Origin: Colivivens sp963594655
GTDB taxonomy: Bacteria; Bacteroidota; Bacteroidia; Bacteroidales; Bacteroidaceae
Length of the DNA: 64,000 nucleotides
Direction: 5' to 3'
Assembly (NCBI GenBank): GCA_963594655.1
Contig: CAVBFD010000002.1
Location: forward strand, 18,728 to 82,727
Within the stretch, counting starts at the first letter, position 1. Every line of letters begins with the position of its first letter. Below, piece after piece: positions 7,840 through 16,796 of this stretch. The notes under the pieces are model-generated. The model was not told where the DNA came from. It saw only the letters and a list, made by a program, of their open reading frames with translations, and searched no databases. The position numbers and the translations under genes were made by a program.

Positions 7840-9405
7840 ATGAGCACTCAAATAGAAAAAAACAAGGAACTTGTTGAGAAGCGTGAGAAAGCACGCTTGG
7901 GTGGAGGAGAGAAAGCTATTCAGAAGCAGCATGACAAGGGCAAGTACACTGCCCGCGAGCGTATCGCTTTACTCCTTGACGAAGGCAGTTTTGAGGAAAT
8001 GGACATGTTTGTGACCCACAGGTGCCACAACTTCGGAATGGAAAAGAAATTGTTTGACGGTGACGGTGTTGTAACCGGTTCGGGTACAATCAACGGCCGT
8101 CTTGTATATATCTTCGCACAGGACTTCACTGTCAATGCAGGTTCATTGTCCGAGACAATGGCGTTGAAGATCTGTAAGGTCATGGACGCTGCCATGAAGG
8201 TAGGCGCTCCTGTCATCGGACTCAACGACTCAGGTGGCGCGCGTATCCAGGAAGGAATCAACGCCCTTGCGGGTTATTCGGAGATTTTCGAGCGCAATAT
8301 CCTTTCCAGCGGTGTTATCCCACAGATTTCAGGCATCTTCGGCCCTTGTGCCGGCGGAGCTGTCTACTCACCGGCGCTGACAGACTTCACCCTCATGATG
8401 GAGAACACCTCCTACATGTTCCTCACCGGTCCTGCCGTCGTGAAGACAGTTCTTGGAGAGGTGGTGTCACAGGAAGACCTGGGCGGCGCGTCAGTACACT
8501 CGTCAAAGTCAGGTGTCACCCACTTCACAGCCTCAACTGAGGAGGAGGCGATTGCCATGATCAAGCAGCTCCTGAGCTACATCCCGCAGAACAACATGGA
8601 GAAGACCCCACGTGTTGAATGTACTGATCCGGTAAACCGTATGGAGGATTATCTGAACGAGATTATCCCTGACAATCCGAACAAGCCATACGACATGTAT
8701 GAGGTAATTGCCGCAATCGTGGACAACGGTGAGTTCTTTGAGGTTCAGAAGAACTATGCGCGCAACATCATCATCGGCTTCGCCCGTTTCAACGGCGAGT
8801 CTGTAGGTATCGTAGCCAACCAGCCAAAGGCTCTCGCCGGAGTGCTTGACTGTAACGCGTCACGTAAGGCAGCCCGTTTCGTGCGTTTCTGCGACGCGTT
8901 CAACATCCCAATCGTAACTCTTGTAGATGTACCGGGATTCCTTCCGGGTACAGGCCAGGAATACAATGCCGTCATCCTTCATGGAGCCAAGCTGCTCTAC
9001 GCTTACGGAGAATGTACAGTTCCAAAAGTTACAGTCACTCTGCGTAAGTCTTATGGCGGTTCTCATATCGTCATGAGCTGTAAGCAGCTCCGTGGTGACC
9101 TCAACTACGCATGGCCGTCAGCCGAAATCGCTGTCATGGGCGCCGCAGGTGCGGCTGCTGTCCTTTACGCAAAGGAGGCAAAAGCCAAGAAAGAGGCTGG
9201 TGAGGATGCAGCGGCGTTCATCAAGGAGAAGGAGGACGAATACACCAATCTCTTTGCCAACCCGTACAATGCAGCCAAGTACGGCTATATTGATGATGTC
9301 ATCGAGCCGCGCAACACCCGGTTCCGCATCATCCGCGCACTGGCACAGCTTCAGGGTAAGAGACTCACCAACCCAGCAAAGAAACATGGTAATATCCCAC
9401 TTTAA
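7840..9405 (+). CDS. mmdA: Methylmalonyl-CoA decarboxylase alpha subunit (carboxyltransferase)
   Basis: This cytosolic carboxyltransferase (521 residues) moves the carboxyl group from methylmalonyl-CoA to the biotin of the carrier subunit. It belongs to the acyl-CoA carboxylase beta family: an N-terminal crotonase-like half with GLNDSGGARIQEGI and FGPCAGGAVYSPAL forming one oxyanion site, and a C-terminal half with LVDVPGFLPGTGQE and KSYGGSHIVM forming the other. The same fold is used in propionyl-CoA carboxylase, but the neighbouring membrane subunits show that here it belongs to the sodium-pumping decarboxylase. The gene is complete and is 14 bases from the next one. Confidence 0.93.
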   Translation: MSTQIEKNKELVEKREKARLGGGEKAIQKQHDKGKYTARERIALLLDEGSFEEMDMFVTHRCHNFGMEKKLFDGDGVVTGSGTINGRLVYIFAQDFTVNAGSLSETMALKICKVMDAAMKVGAPVIGLNDSGGARIQEGINALAGYSEIFERNILSSGVIPQISGIFGPCAGGAVYSPALTDFTLMMENTSYMFLTGPAVVKTVLGEVVSQEDLGGASVHSSKSGVTHFTASTEEEAIAMIKQLLSYIPQNNMEKTPRVECTDPVNRMEDYLNEIIPDNPNKPYDMYEVIAAIVDNGEFFEVQKNYARNIIIGFARFNGESVGIVANQPKALAGVLDCNASRKAARFVRFCDAFNIPIVTLVDVPGFLPGTGQEYNAVILHGAKLLYAYGECTVPKVTVTLRKSYGGSHIVMSCKQLRGDLNYAWPSAEIAVMGAAGAAAVLYAKEAKAKKEAGEDAAAFIKEKEDEYTNLFANPYNAAKYGYIDDVIEPRNTRFRIIRALAQLQGKRLTNPAKKHGNIPL

Positions 9406-9419
9406 ACAGTACAGACAAT

Positions 9420-9767
9420 ATGATTATTCCATTAGTTGAAGTGAACTGGACAAACGTATGGATGGAGACAGGTATCGGTGTCGGCATTGTGTTCGTCATT
9501 CTGGTACTCATCATCTTTATTCTTTCCCTGTTCAATGTTGTGGCAACAGGGAAAAAGAATAAGACGGCATCCGCTCAAGCTGTCCAGACACCAGCCACTA
9601 CGGTCACTGCCGCACCCGTTGCCTCAGCATCGGATGAGGACAAGGCTGCCATAGCTACAGCTCTGTATCTATTCAATCAGAATGTCCATGATGTTGAGAG
9701 TGGTGTCATCACTATCAAGCACAACGCTAACTCAACATGGCATCAAGAGTTAAACCCACGCTTATAA
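9420..9767 (+). CDS. Decarboxylase gamma/delta (OadG-like) small membrane subunit
   Basis: A 115-residue protein with one long hydrophobic helix at about residues 17-41 (GIGVGIVFVILVLIIFILSL) and an alanine- and threonine-rich linker. It ends in a segment, DEDKAAIATALYLFNQNVHDVESGVITI, found in OadG/MmdD subunits of Bacteroidota. In the related oxaloacetate decarboxylase this subunit anchors the carboxyltransferase to the membrane complex. The length, single membrane span and place between mmdA and the biotin carrier support the assignment. The family is poorly conserved in sequence. Confidence 0.82.
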   Translation: MIIPLVEVNWTNVWMETGIGVGIVFVILVLIIFILSLFNVVATGKKNKTASAQAVQTPATTVTAAPVASASDEDKAAIATALYLFNQNVHDVESGVITIKHNANSTWHQELNPRL

Positions 9768-9791
9768 TAATCTTATCTCAATAAATTACAA

Positions 9792-10538
9792 ATGAAGGAT
9801 TTCAAATTTAAAATAAACGGCAAGGACTACACCGCCTCTGTTGAAGAGCAGGGCGACAACCAAGTTCAGGTAACCGTTAACGGTACAGCATACAACGTGG
9901 AAATCGACCACGAGGCATCAGCCGCTCCAACAATCAGGACTGTTGCAGCCGCTCCTGTAGCGTCTGCTGCGCCGACGGCTGTTTCAGCCACACAGGCAAA
10001 GATTACGGCTCCACTGCCCGGCAACATCACAAAGATTCTCGTGTCTGTAGGTCAGAGCGTGAAGAAGGGCGATGTTGTGATGATCATGGAAGCCATGAAG
10101 ATGGAGAACAACATCGTTGCGGAAGCCGACGGAAAGGTCAAGGCTATCGGAGCGCAACTCGGTCAGGCTGTAAACCAGGGAGACGTGCTTGTTGAACTTG
10201 AAGGCGCGGCTGTCGCTGCCGCTCCGGCTCCAAAGCCAGTGGCTAAACCGGCTCCGGCTCCGAAGAAGGCCGCAGCTCCTGCGGCACAACCGGCAGCGGC
10301 TCCAAAACCGGCGGCTTCAGCAGGAGGCAAGACCATTTCCGCTCCACTGCCAGGCACAATCACAAATGTCAACGTGAAGGTCGGTCAGACTGTGAAGAAA
10401 GGTGAGGTACTGGTGGTTCTTGAAGCCATGAAGATGGCAAACGACATTGTCTCTGAATGGGACGGTACTGTGAAGAATGTTCTTGTACAACAAGGGGCGT
10501 CAGTCAATGTAGGCGACGCGCTCGTAGAAATAGGTTAG
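9792..10538 (+). CDS. mmdC: Biotin carrier subunit with two tandem biotinyl domains
   Basis: The 248-residue protein carries the carboxyl group on biotin from MmdA to MmdB. Residues 1-45 form a short N-terminal domain. There are then two complete biotinyl/lipoyl domains: residues about 70-137, with EAMKM and biotinyl lysine K103, and residues about 180-248, with EAMKM and K214. They are separated by a flexible Ala-Pro-Lys-rich linker (about 139-178). Each domain keeps the APLPG start and the VGQ.VKKG turn. Carriers of this complex usually have one such domain, so the duplication is unusual. The operon position between the gamma-like subunit and mmdB is normal. Confidence 0.9.
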   Translation: MKDFKFKINGKDYTASVEEQGDNQVQVTVNGTAYNVEIDHEASAAPTIRTVAAAPVASAAPTAVSATQAKITAPLPGNITKILVSVGQSVKKGDVVMIMEAMKMENNIVAEADGKVKAIGAQLGQAVNQGDVLVELEGAAVAAAPAPKPVAKPAPAPKKAAAPAAQPAAAPKPAASAGGKTISAPLPGTITNVNVKVGQTVKKGEVLVVLEAMKMANDIVSEWDGTVKNVLVQQGASVNVGDALVEIG

Positions 10539-10543
10539 ATCAC

Positions 10544-11836
10544 ATGAGCCGTAAATCCAAAATGTTCTGCACGTTCTGTGCGCTTATGCTCGTGACATTG
10601 GGAGTTTCCGCCGCTCCAGACCCGAATCAGACTTTCGACTTCGGTGAGACGATGATGAAATTCTTCAATGAGATGGGTCTGGTACAGATGTTCGTGGGTG
10701 ACGGTTGGAAGACCTTCATCATGATAATCATCGGCTGCGTACTCCTCTACTTGGCCATCGTCAAGAAATACGAGCCGTTGCTGCTCCTGCCGATTGCGTT
10801 CGGTATGCTGCTCACCAATTTCCTCGGAGCTGGTCTGTACAACTCAGACTTGTGGACCAACTTCCTTGACAAGAGCAACCCGGAGACTTACCACAACTTC
10901 CTCGTCATCATGAGGGACGGAGGACTGCTCGACTGGCTCTATATCGGAGTGAAGGCGGGAGTGTATCCTTGTCTTATCTTCATCGGAGTGGGAGCGATGA
11001 CCGACTTCGGTCCGCTGATTGCCAATCCTAAGAGTCTGCTGCTCGGAGCCGCAGCCCAATTGGGAATCTTCGTCACATTCATCGTGTCACATATCCTTGG
11101 GTTCACTCCGCAAGAGGCCGGTTCAATCGGCATCATCGGAGGAGCTGACGGTCCTACCGCCATCTTCCTGACATCAAGGTTGGCCCCGCATCTCCTTGGC
11201 CCTATCGCCGTTGCGGCTTACTCCTACATGGCGTTGGTACCGGTGATTCAACCGCCTATCATGCGGTTCCTCACTACCAAGAAAGAGCGTGAGATAGAGA
11301 TGAAGCAGTTGCGTACTGTATCAAAGACAGAGAAGATCCTGTTCCCGATTGTAGTCACAATCGTCATCGCATTGCTTCTTCCGTCCGCCGCATCCCTCGT
11401 AGGTTGCCTTATGCTTGGAAACCTCTTCAGAGAGTGTGGTGTCGTAGACCGTCTGAGCAAGACAGTACAGAACGAACTCACCAACATCGTGGTGATATTC
11501 CTCGGTACTACAGTGGGAGCTACCGCCACAGCGGAGTCGTTCCTCGACATAAAGACAATCCTCATCCTTTGCATGGGTGTCGTTGCGTTCGGTCTGGGAA
11601 CTGCCGGTGGTGTACTGCTTGCCAAACTGATGAACTTGTTCCTCAAGGAGAAGATCAATCCGCTCATCGGTTCAGCCGGTGTTTCCGCAGTGCCTATGGC
11701 GGCGCGCGTGAGCCAGACTGAAGGTCAGAAGGCAAATCCGCACAACTACCTGCTGATGCACGCCATGGGTCCAAACGTGGCGGGTGTGATTGGTTCAGCG
11801 GTGGCCGCAGGCTTCCTTCTGAGCGTACTCGGATAA
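10544..11836 (+). CDS. mmdB: Sodium ion-translocating decarboxylase beta subunit
   Basis: This integral membrane protein (430 residues, about 10 helices) decarboxylates carboxybiotin and pumps sodium ions out of the cell. Family signatures are clear: GVGAMTDFGPLIANPK, the sodium-site region GIIGGADGPTAIF, and HAMGPNVAGVIGSAVAAG near the C-terminus. I chose ATG at 10544 because an earlier in-frame start would overlap the biotin-carrier gene with a non-conserved, arginine-rich extension. The first 20 or so residues are hydrophobic and end in VSAAPDP, which could be a cleaved signal or an extra helix. It is the last gene of the operon and is followed by a strong terminator. Confidence 0.93.
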   Translation: MSRKSKMFCTFCALMLVTLGVSAAPDPNQTFDFGETMMKFFNEMGLVQMFVGDGWKTFIMIIIGCVLLYLAIVKKYEPLLLLPIAFGMLLTNFLGAGLYNSDLWTNFLDKSNPETYHNFLVIMRDGGLLDWLYIGVKAGVYPCLIFIGVGAMTDFGPLIANPKSLLLGAAAQLGIFVTFIVSHILGFTPQEAGSIGIIGGADGPTAIFLTSRLAPHLLGPIAVAAYSYMALVPVIQPPIMRFLTTKKEREIEMKQLRTVSKTEKILFPIVVTIVIALLLPSAASLVGCLMLGNLFRECGVVDRLSKTVQNELTNIVVIFLGTTVGATATAESFLDIKTILILCMGVVAFGLGTAGGVLLAKLMNLFLKEKINPLIGSAGVSAVPMAARVSQTEGQKANPHNYLLMHAMGPNVAGVIGSAVAAGFLLSVLG

Positions 11837-11869
11837 TAATCACAATTTGTACAATAAAAACCTATTCGC

Positions 11870-11912
11870 AAGACCGCTTAAGTTCAACTGTTGGCTTAGG
11901 CGGTCTTCCTTA
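11870..11912 (+). terminator. Rho-independent terminator after mmdB
   Basis: A 13-base stem, AAGACCGCTTAAG at 11870-11882, pairs with CTTAGGCGGTCTT at 11895-11907 with one G-U pair, leaving a 12-base loop, and is followed by a pyrimidine-rich TCCTTATAT run. It lies 33 bases after the mmdB stop codon and separates this operon from dapF. Confidence 0.8.
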
Positions 11913-11944
11913 TATCATTATATCGTAAACACATAGAAAGAATA

Positions 11945-12793
11945 ATGAGACACGAGATTAAATTCACCAAAATGCACGGAGCGGGCAATGACTACATTTA
12001 TGTCTACCTGCCCGACAATCCGATAGCAGACCCGGTAAGATGTGCTATTGAATGGAGCCGACCTCATTTCGGCATCGGGTCGGACGGACTGATTCTCATA
12101 GGCAAGTCGGAGGTGGCTGACTTTTCCATGCGCATATTCAACAACGACGGATCTGAGGCCATGATGTGTGGCAACGGAGTGAGGTGTGTGGGCAAGTTCG
12201 TGCGTGACCACGGCTTGACTGACAAAGACACAGTGGCAGTGGAAACTCTCTCAGGTATAAAATACATACGCCTGTATGAAAAGGACGGGGAGATTGCAAG
12301 TGGAACTGTGGACATGGGCGAGCCGTCACTTGAGAACAAAGTGCAACTCGCCACAGCTGACGGACGTATGGTTGACGGTACTGTATCGGTCAACGGTCAG
12401 TCGTACAGGGGGACGTATGTCTGCATGGGCAATCCGCACTTCGTCATCTTCGTGGACGACATCACCAGCGTTTCCCTTGAGACAGTCGGTCCTTTGCTTG
12501 AGCATAATCCTTTGTTCCCTGAGCGGTGCAATATAGAGTTCGCCCAACTCACGTCACCAAATACCCTGCGCACCCGAGTGTGGGAACGTGGTTCCGGTAT
12601 CACCCAGGCTTGCGGCACCGGCGCATGCGCCACGGCTGTCGCGGCCTGTGTCACAGGAGTATGCTCCAACAAGTCTGCGATAGAGATGGACGGGGGACGA
12701 CTCGACATTGAGTGGCACAAAGAGTCGAACCACATCTTCCTTACCGGTCCCGCCGCCAACGTGTTTGAAGGAACTATCGTTCTTGACGACTGA
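11945..12793 (+). CDS. dapF: Diaminopimelate epimerase
   Basis: DapF converts LL- to meso-diaminopimelate for lysine and peptidoglycan synthesis. The 282-residue protein has the two pseudo-symmetric halves of the family, each giving one active-site cysteine: MMCGNGVRC in the first half and QACGTGACAT in the second. The N-terminal KMHGAGNDYIYV is also typical. The start at 11945 follows the mmdB terminator. The stop codon at 12793 is one base from the end of the convergent dipeptidase gene, leaving no room for a terminator outside coding sequence. Confidence 0.94.
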   Translation: MRHEIKFTKMHGAGNDYIYVYLPDNPIADPVRCAIEWSRPHFGIGSDGLILIGKSEVADFSMRIFNNDGSEAMMCGNGVRCVGKFVRDHGLTDKDTVAVETLSGIKYIRLYEKDGEIASGTVDMGEPSLENKVQLATADGRMVDGTVSVNGQSYRGTYVCMGNPHFVIFVDDITSVSLETVGPLLEHNPLFPERCNIEFAQLTSPNTLRTRVWERGSGITQACGTGACATAVAACVTGVCSNKSAIEMDGGRLDIEWHKESNHIFLTGPAANVFEGTIVLDD

Positions 12794-12794
12794 C

Positions 12795-14414
12795 CTACCG
12801 TTCTCTTCTCTCGATATAGTTCTTCATCTCGTACCGGTCGCCAGTGTCCTTGGTTATCTGTTCATAGAATGAGGCGTTGTAGCCGGGAGAAGAGATCTGT
12901 CCGTTTTCATAGACAACCTGGTCGTTGTGCTTCACAATGATAAGTCGCGCCAGTTTGTCCCATCTCTCCATCATAAGGGACGTGTAGTCCGACACCTTAT
13001 TATTTATATAGGCGATCATGTCACTGTCTAACAGGGTAGGGGCTTTGGTCTCGTCAATCTTCACCTGTGCCGCATAATAATCCTCCAGTTCAGTCTGCAC
13101 GTTGCGCAGGTCGGGCATGATGACACTGTAGCGCGGATACACCATGTTGGCTACAAAGTTGTTCATCCAGAACGCGCTCTTTTCCGAGAACTCCTTATAG
13201 TTGTTGTTCTCACGTCTGAACGCCTCGGGTACCGTTGTCGTTCCACAATACACTGGCACATAAGCCACCATGTTGGCGTCGTCGCAGTTGTAGTACATCA
13301 CACCGCCTATGGCGTCTGGCAACCAGTTGCGGAGTTGTGCCACCAACGTGAAGGCGGACTTCTGTGTGGCTATGGGGCGTTCCACGAAATAGTGCTTGCC
13401 TTTCACCTCGTATGTCATCGGCATAGGACGGACCGGCATTCCCCAAGGACCTCCACTCATGTCGGCAGTCATGTCGAGGGGTGTCCCCTCATAATGGTCG
13501 CGCATGTCACCCTGGATATCCCTTACCGAGACAGGCTTGTCGGGCTTGATGTAAAGCGGCAGATGGTCGTACTGCGAGAAGTCGCCGTTCAGGTACGGCA
13601 GGTACTTGTCCATCTCCTGCTTGTCGGTGTGGTGACGGAAGAAACTGTAGACCCTCGCGTCCGCATAGCGCACGTTCTCGAAGTCGATAGGGCAGTAGGC
13701 GTCGCGGAAACTGAAGTCCTTGTCCTTGCCGCTGAAGAACCCTTTCTCACGGGCGAAACTGATAACGTCCTTGCTGTACATGCAGTTCTCCTTGTCGTTC
13801 AAGGGGAACTGTCTGATGCGGCTGAGGTTGGCATGGGCGCAGATGGCGTCGTCGGGAATCCTCACAGCCACCCACACCGCACCTTTGACACCCGGACCTT
13901 TTCCTATGATGTCCATAATCCACGCCTCGTTCTTGTCACAGACGGTGATGGTCTCACCCGACGCGTTGTAGCCGTATTTCTGCACGAGGTCGGTCATTAT
14001 CCTGATTGCCTCACGCGCCGTAGCCGCGCGCTGCAGTCCGAGTTTTATCATCATGTCATAGTCGAGCAGTCCGTCTTCATTCACCAACTCCAACCGTCCG
14101 TCGAACGTCGTCTCCACGATGCACACCTGCTTCTCGTTGATGTGTCCAATGACATTGTAAGTCTCTTCCACCTGCTCTATATATCCCTTCACATTGCCGG
14201 AGAACCAGTCCTTCACCGGTATCCGATCACCTTTCTCATGTTTGCCTCCGGGGATGAATGTGAGTGACCCCGCAAATCCGTACCCGTCACAGTTGTACGT
14301 GCATATCACAGATCCGTCGGCTGAAGCCTTCTTGCCGACTATAAGGTTTGTACATGCCACAGACTCAACTGCTATGGCCAGCGATACGATAGTGGATGCA
14401 ATCAGTAGTTTCAT
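12795..14414 (-). CDS. C69-family secreted dipeptidase
   Basis: A 539-residue protein of the PepD/U34 peptidase family (MEROPS C69, N-terminal nucleophile fold). A signal-like segment, LLIASTIVSLAIAVESVA, precedes Cys21, which in this family becomes the N-terminal catalytic residue after processing (CTNLIVGKKASADGS). Other conserved parts are the TVCDKNEAWIMDI region and WLPDAIGGVMYYNCDD. The enzyme probably acts outside the inner membrane on dipeptides, which suits an amino-acid-fermenting gut organism. It ends one base from dapF and lies 14 bases downstream of the CapA-like gene. Confidence 0.88.
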   Translation of the reverse strand: MKLLIASTIVSLAIAVESVACTNLIVGKKASADGSVICTYNCDGYGFAGSLTFIPGGKHEKGDRIPVKDWFSGNVKGYIEQVEETYNVIGHINEKQVCIVETTFDGRLELVNEDGLLDYDMMIKLGLQRAATAREAIRIMTDLVQKYGYNASGETITVCDKNEAWIMDIIGKGPGVKGAVWVAVRIPDDAICAHANLSRIRQFPLNDKENCMYSKDVISFAREKGFFSGKDKDFSFRDAYCPIDFENVRYADARVYSFFRHHTDKQEMDKYLPYLNGDFSQYDHLPLYIKPDKPVSVRDIQGDMRDHYEGTPLDMTADMSGGPWGMPVRPMPMTYEVKGKHYFVERPIATQKSAFTLVAQLRNWLPDAIGGVMYYNCDDANMVAYVPVYCGTTTVPEAFRRENNNYKEFSEKSAFWMNNFVANMVYPRYSVIMPDLRNVQTELEDYYAAQVKIDETKAPTLLDSDMIAYINNKVSDYTSLMMERWDKLARLIIVKHNDQVVYENGQISSPGYNASFYEQITKDTGDRYEMKNYIERRER

Positions 14415-14428
14415 TTTACTTGTCTGTT

Positions 14429-15595
14429 TTATTGCTGTTTGGTAAATGGAGGTGTGCCTGATGTCATCACCTCCTTTATGTTCTTGTTATGCTTCTCAAG
14501 GAACGGACGGATGGAACTGGTGAAGGTGTCCCTCAGTCGTATTTCCGTTGGTGTGAGCAAAGAGTCGGGCGTTGACACAGGGTAAATACGGTGTTGCTTG
14601 TGGCCCGACACTGCCCGGCGGCTTACGAAATGAAGTGAGTAGGCGCAATCGGCGAGGCGAGTCACACTGTCCTTCTCCAACCGCATCTTGACCATCATCC
14701 CACCGTAGGTGTATGGGGCGGACTGGTTCGACACGAGATTGCCGAGGGAATATGCCACTACATGCTTCTCTCCGTCAGTGTCCCCGCGCACTTCCACCGG
14801 TTCCACCACATGCGGATGTCCACCGATTACGTGTGTCACTCCCTTCTTCAGCAACCAGTCGGCCAACACAATCTGGTTTCTTACCGGTGTGATTGTGTAT
14901 TCCACACCCCAGTGCATTAAGGCGATTACCGCATCCGGCTTCATGGCTTTTGCCGCGTTTATGTCCGTAGCTATCTGTGTCGTGTCTATAAGGTTCACAA
15001 CACAGGGAGCAGGCACAGGAATTCCGTTGGTGCCGTATGTGTAGTTCAACAGGACTATCCTGAATCCGTTCTTCTCAAGCAGGAAAGGGTAGTGGGCTTT
15101 TCTCTCGGTAGAGTCCCTGTAAGTGCCAAGGTGCTTCACACCCAGAGAGTCCATCACCGCCAGTGTACGGTCGATGCCCCTCCTTCCTTTGTCGCACGTA
15201 TGGTTGTTGGCGGTAAGGAACACGTCGAACCCCGCCTTCCGACAGTCCCTCAGCAGCTCGTCCGGACTGGAGAACGTGGGAAAACCTGTGTATGGCTTAC
15301 CGGCCAGAGTGGTCTCGAAATTGGCTATCGCCACGTCCGCCCCGGCAATCTCATGGCTAATGAAACGGAAACACTCTGTATAGTCATACGTGCAGTCCGG
15401 TTGCAGCGCGCCTCTCACCTGCGGTATGTGTTGCATGATGTCACCTGCGAACAGCAGTGTCAGACTCGGAGTCTTTACAGTGTCAGCACTGGTCTGGATG
15501 GTGTCCGTTAAAACAGCCTTGGCACGTGACGTGTTGTCACATGCCAAAACCGTTATGATGGCGGCGATGCCCGTCAAGGTAAGCAAGTGTCTCAT
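14429..15595 (-). CDS. CapA/PgsA-like metallophosphatase-fold lipoprotein
   Basis: This 388-residue protein has the PGA_cap fold, related to calcineurin-type phosphatases. The metal-binding motifs are FAGDIMQ near residue 50, FLTANNHTCDKG, ALMHWGVEY and VIGGHPHVVEPVE. An N-terminal hydrophobic stretch ends in TVLAC, a lipobox, so the protein is probably membrane anchored. Members are linked to poly-gamma-glutamate or capsule export, but many Bacteroidota copies are not near capsule genes, and this one lies between recA and a dipeptidase. I start it at ATG 15595 because the codon two positions upstream is GTG. The precise role is unknown. Confidence 0.85.
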   Translation of the reverse strand: MRHLLTLTGIAAIITVLACDNTSRAKAVLTDTIQTSADTVKTPSLTLLFAGDIMQHIPQVRGALQPDCTYDYTECFRFISHEIAGADVAIANFETTLAGKPYTGFPTFSSPDELLRDCRKAGFDVFLTANNHTCDKGRRGIDRTLAVMDSLGVKHLGTYRDSTERKAHYPFLLEKNGFRIVLLNYTYGTNGIPVPAPCVVNLIDTTQIATDINAAKAMKPDAVIALMHWGVEYTITPVRNQIVLADWLLKKGVTHVIGGHPHVVEPVEVRGDTDGEKHVVAYSLGNLVSNQSAPYTYGGMMVKMRLEKDSVTRLADCAYSLHFVSRRAVSGHKQHRIYPVSTPDSLLTPTEIRLRDTFTSSIRPFLEKHNKNIKEVMTSGTPPFTKQQ

Positions 15596-15638
15596 CTCCA
15601 CATGATTTACGAGCCGTATGCAGAGTGCGCGGATATGG

Positions 15639-16673
15639 TCAGTCGAGAATCTCAGCGGCGTCAGGGTCGCTCTCGTCCTTGCCCGAGAGTTTCGCCATAA
15701 TCTTGTTCTCCACCTCCTCTGCCAGTTCCGGGTTGTCCTCCATGACCTTCTTCACGGCCTCGCGTCCCTGTGCCAGTTTACTGTCGTCGTAGCTGAACCA
15801 GCTGCCGCTCTTTTTGATGATGTCCAGTTCCACACCCATGTCCACCAGTTCACTACTGCGTGATATTCCAGTACCGAACATGATGTCGAACTCGCACTTG
15901 CGGAACGGTGGAGCCACCTTGTTCTTCACAATCTTCACCTTCACGGTATTGCCAATCACCTGGTCACCGTTCTTGATGGACTCCTTACGTCTGATGTCGA
16001 TACGTACGGACGCATAGAACTTGAGGGCGTTACCGCCAGTGGTCGTCTCCGGGTTGCCGAACATGACACCAATCTTCTCGCGCAACTGGTTGATGAAGAT
16101 ACATGTGGTCTTTGTCTTGCTGATGGTGGCTGTGAGTTTTCTGAGAGCCTGACTCATCAGCCTTGCCTGTAGTCCCACCTTGTTGTCGCCCATGTCGCCC
16201 TCAATCTCCGCTTTCGGTGTAAGTGCCGCAACAGAGTCGATGACCACGATGTCCACGGCAGCCGAACTGATGAGTTGGTCCGCTATCTCCAATGCCTGTT
16301 CACCGTTGTCGGGCTGTGATATGAGCAGGTTCTCGGTGTCCACTCCCAGACTGTGGGCATAGAACCTGTCGAACGCATGTTCCGCATCTATGAAAGCGGC
16401 GATTCCACCTGTCTTCTGACATTCGGCAATGGCATGCAGCGCCAGAGTTGTCTTACCGGAAGACTCCGGTCCGTATATCTCTATGATACGTCCTTTAGGG
16501 TATCCGCCCACGCCCAGTGCGGCGTTGAGTCCGATTGACCCGGTTGGTATCACCTCTATCTTCTCTATATTTTCCTCACCCAACCGCATGATTGAGCCAC
16601 GGCCATAGTTCTTCTCGATTTTACTCATTGCGGCCTGCAATGCCTTTAGTTTCTCTTCGTTTGCTGTTGCCAT
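15639..16673 (-). CDS. recA: Recombinase RecA
   Basis: RecA is the strand-exchange ATPase and SOS co-protease. The protein has 344 residues when read from ATG at 16673 (MATANEEKLKALQAAM). The Walker A motif is GPESSGKTT, the Walker B region is VVIDSVAAL, DNA-binding loop 1 follows EGDMGD, loop 2 is near FINQLREKIGVMFGNPETTTGGNAL, and the C-terminus is acidic. An upstream in-frame ATG at 16727 is rejected because it lies on top of the -7 promoter box. The CapA-like gene starts 43 bases after its stop. Confidence 0.97.
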   Translation of the reverse strand: MATANEEKLKALQAAMSKIEKNYGRGSIMRLGEENIEKIEVIPTGSIGLNAALGVGGYPKGRIIEIYGPESSGKTTLALHAIAECQKTGGIAAFIDAEHAFDRFYAHSLGVDTENLLISQPDNGEQALEIADQLISSAAVDIVVIDSVAALTPKAEIEGDMGDNKVGLQARLMSQALRKLTATISKTKTTCIFINQLREKIGVMFGNPETTTGGNALKFYASVRIDIRRKESIKNGDQVIGNTVKVKIVKNKVAPPFRKCEFDIMFGTGISRSSELVDMGVELDIIKKSGSWFSYDDSKLAQGREAVKKVMEDNPELAEEVENKIMAKLSGKDESDPDAAEILD

Positions 16674-16724
16674 TTCTATTCGTGATATTATTGGTTCACT
16701 TGTTGTATTTAGTTGTTTTCCGTG

Positions 16725-16755
16725 CAAAGATACGAATTAATGTGATTCTACCAAT
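16725..16755 (-). promoter_or_regulatory. recA promoter (-33 ATTG, -7 TATCTTTG)
   Basis: On the minus strand TATCTTTG (16732-16725) matches the Bacteroidota -7 box, and ATTG (16755-16752) sits exactly 19 bases upstream at the -33 position. The recA start codon is 51 bases downstream of the -7 box. I see no obvious palindromic SOS operator in the leader. Confidence 0.7.
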
Positions 16756-16796
16756 CTCCGTATCCTGTTTTTTGACGATTCACCGTACATTATATG

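Noticed and set aside
13335..14267. 310-codon open frame opposite the C69 dipeptidase
   Set aside because: It is antisense to a conserved enzyme and has no start context or domain.
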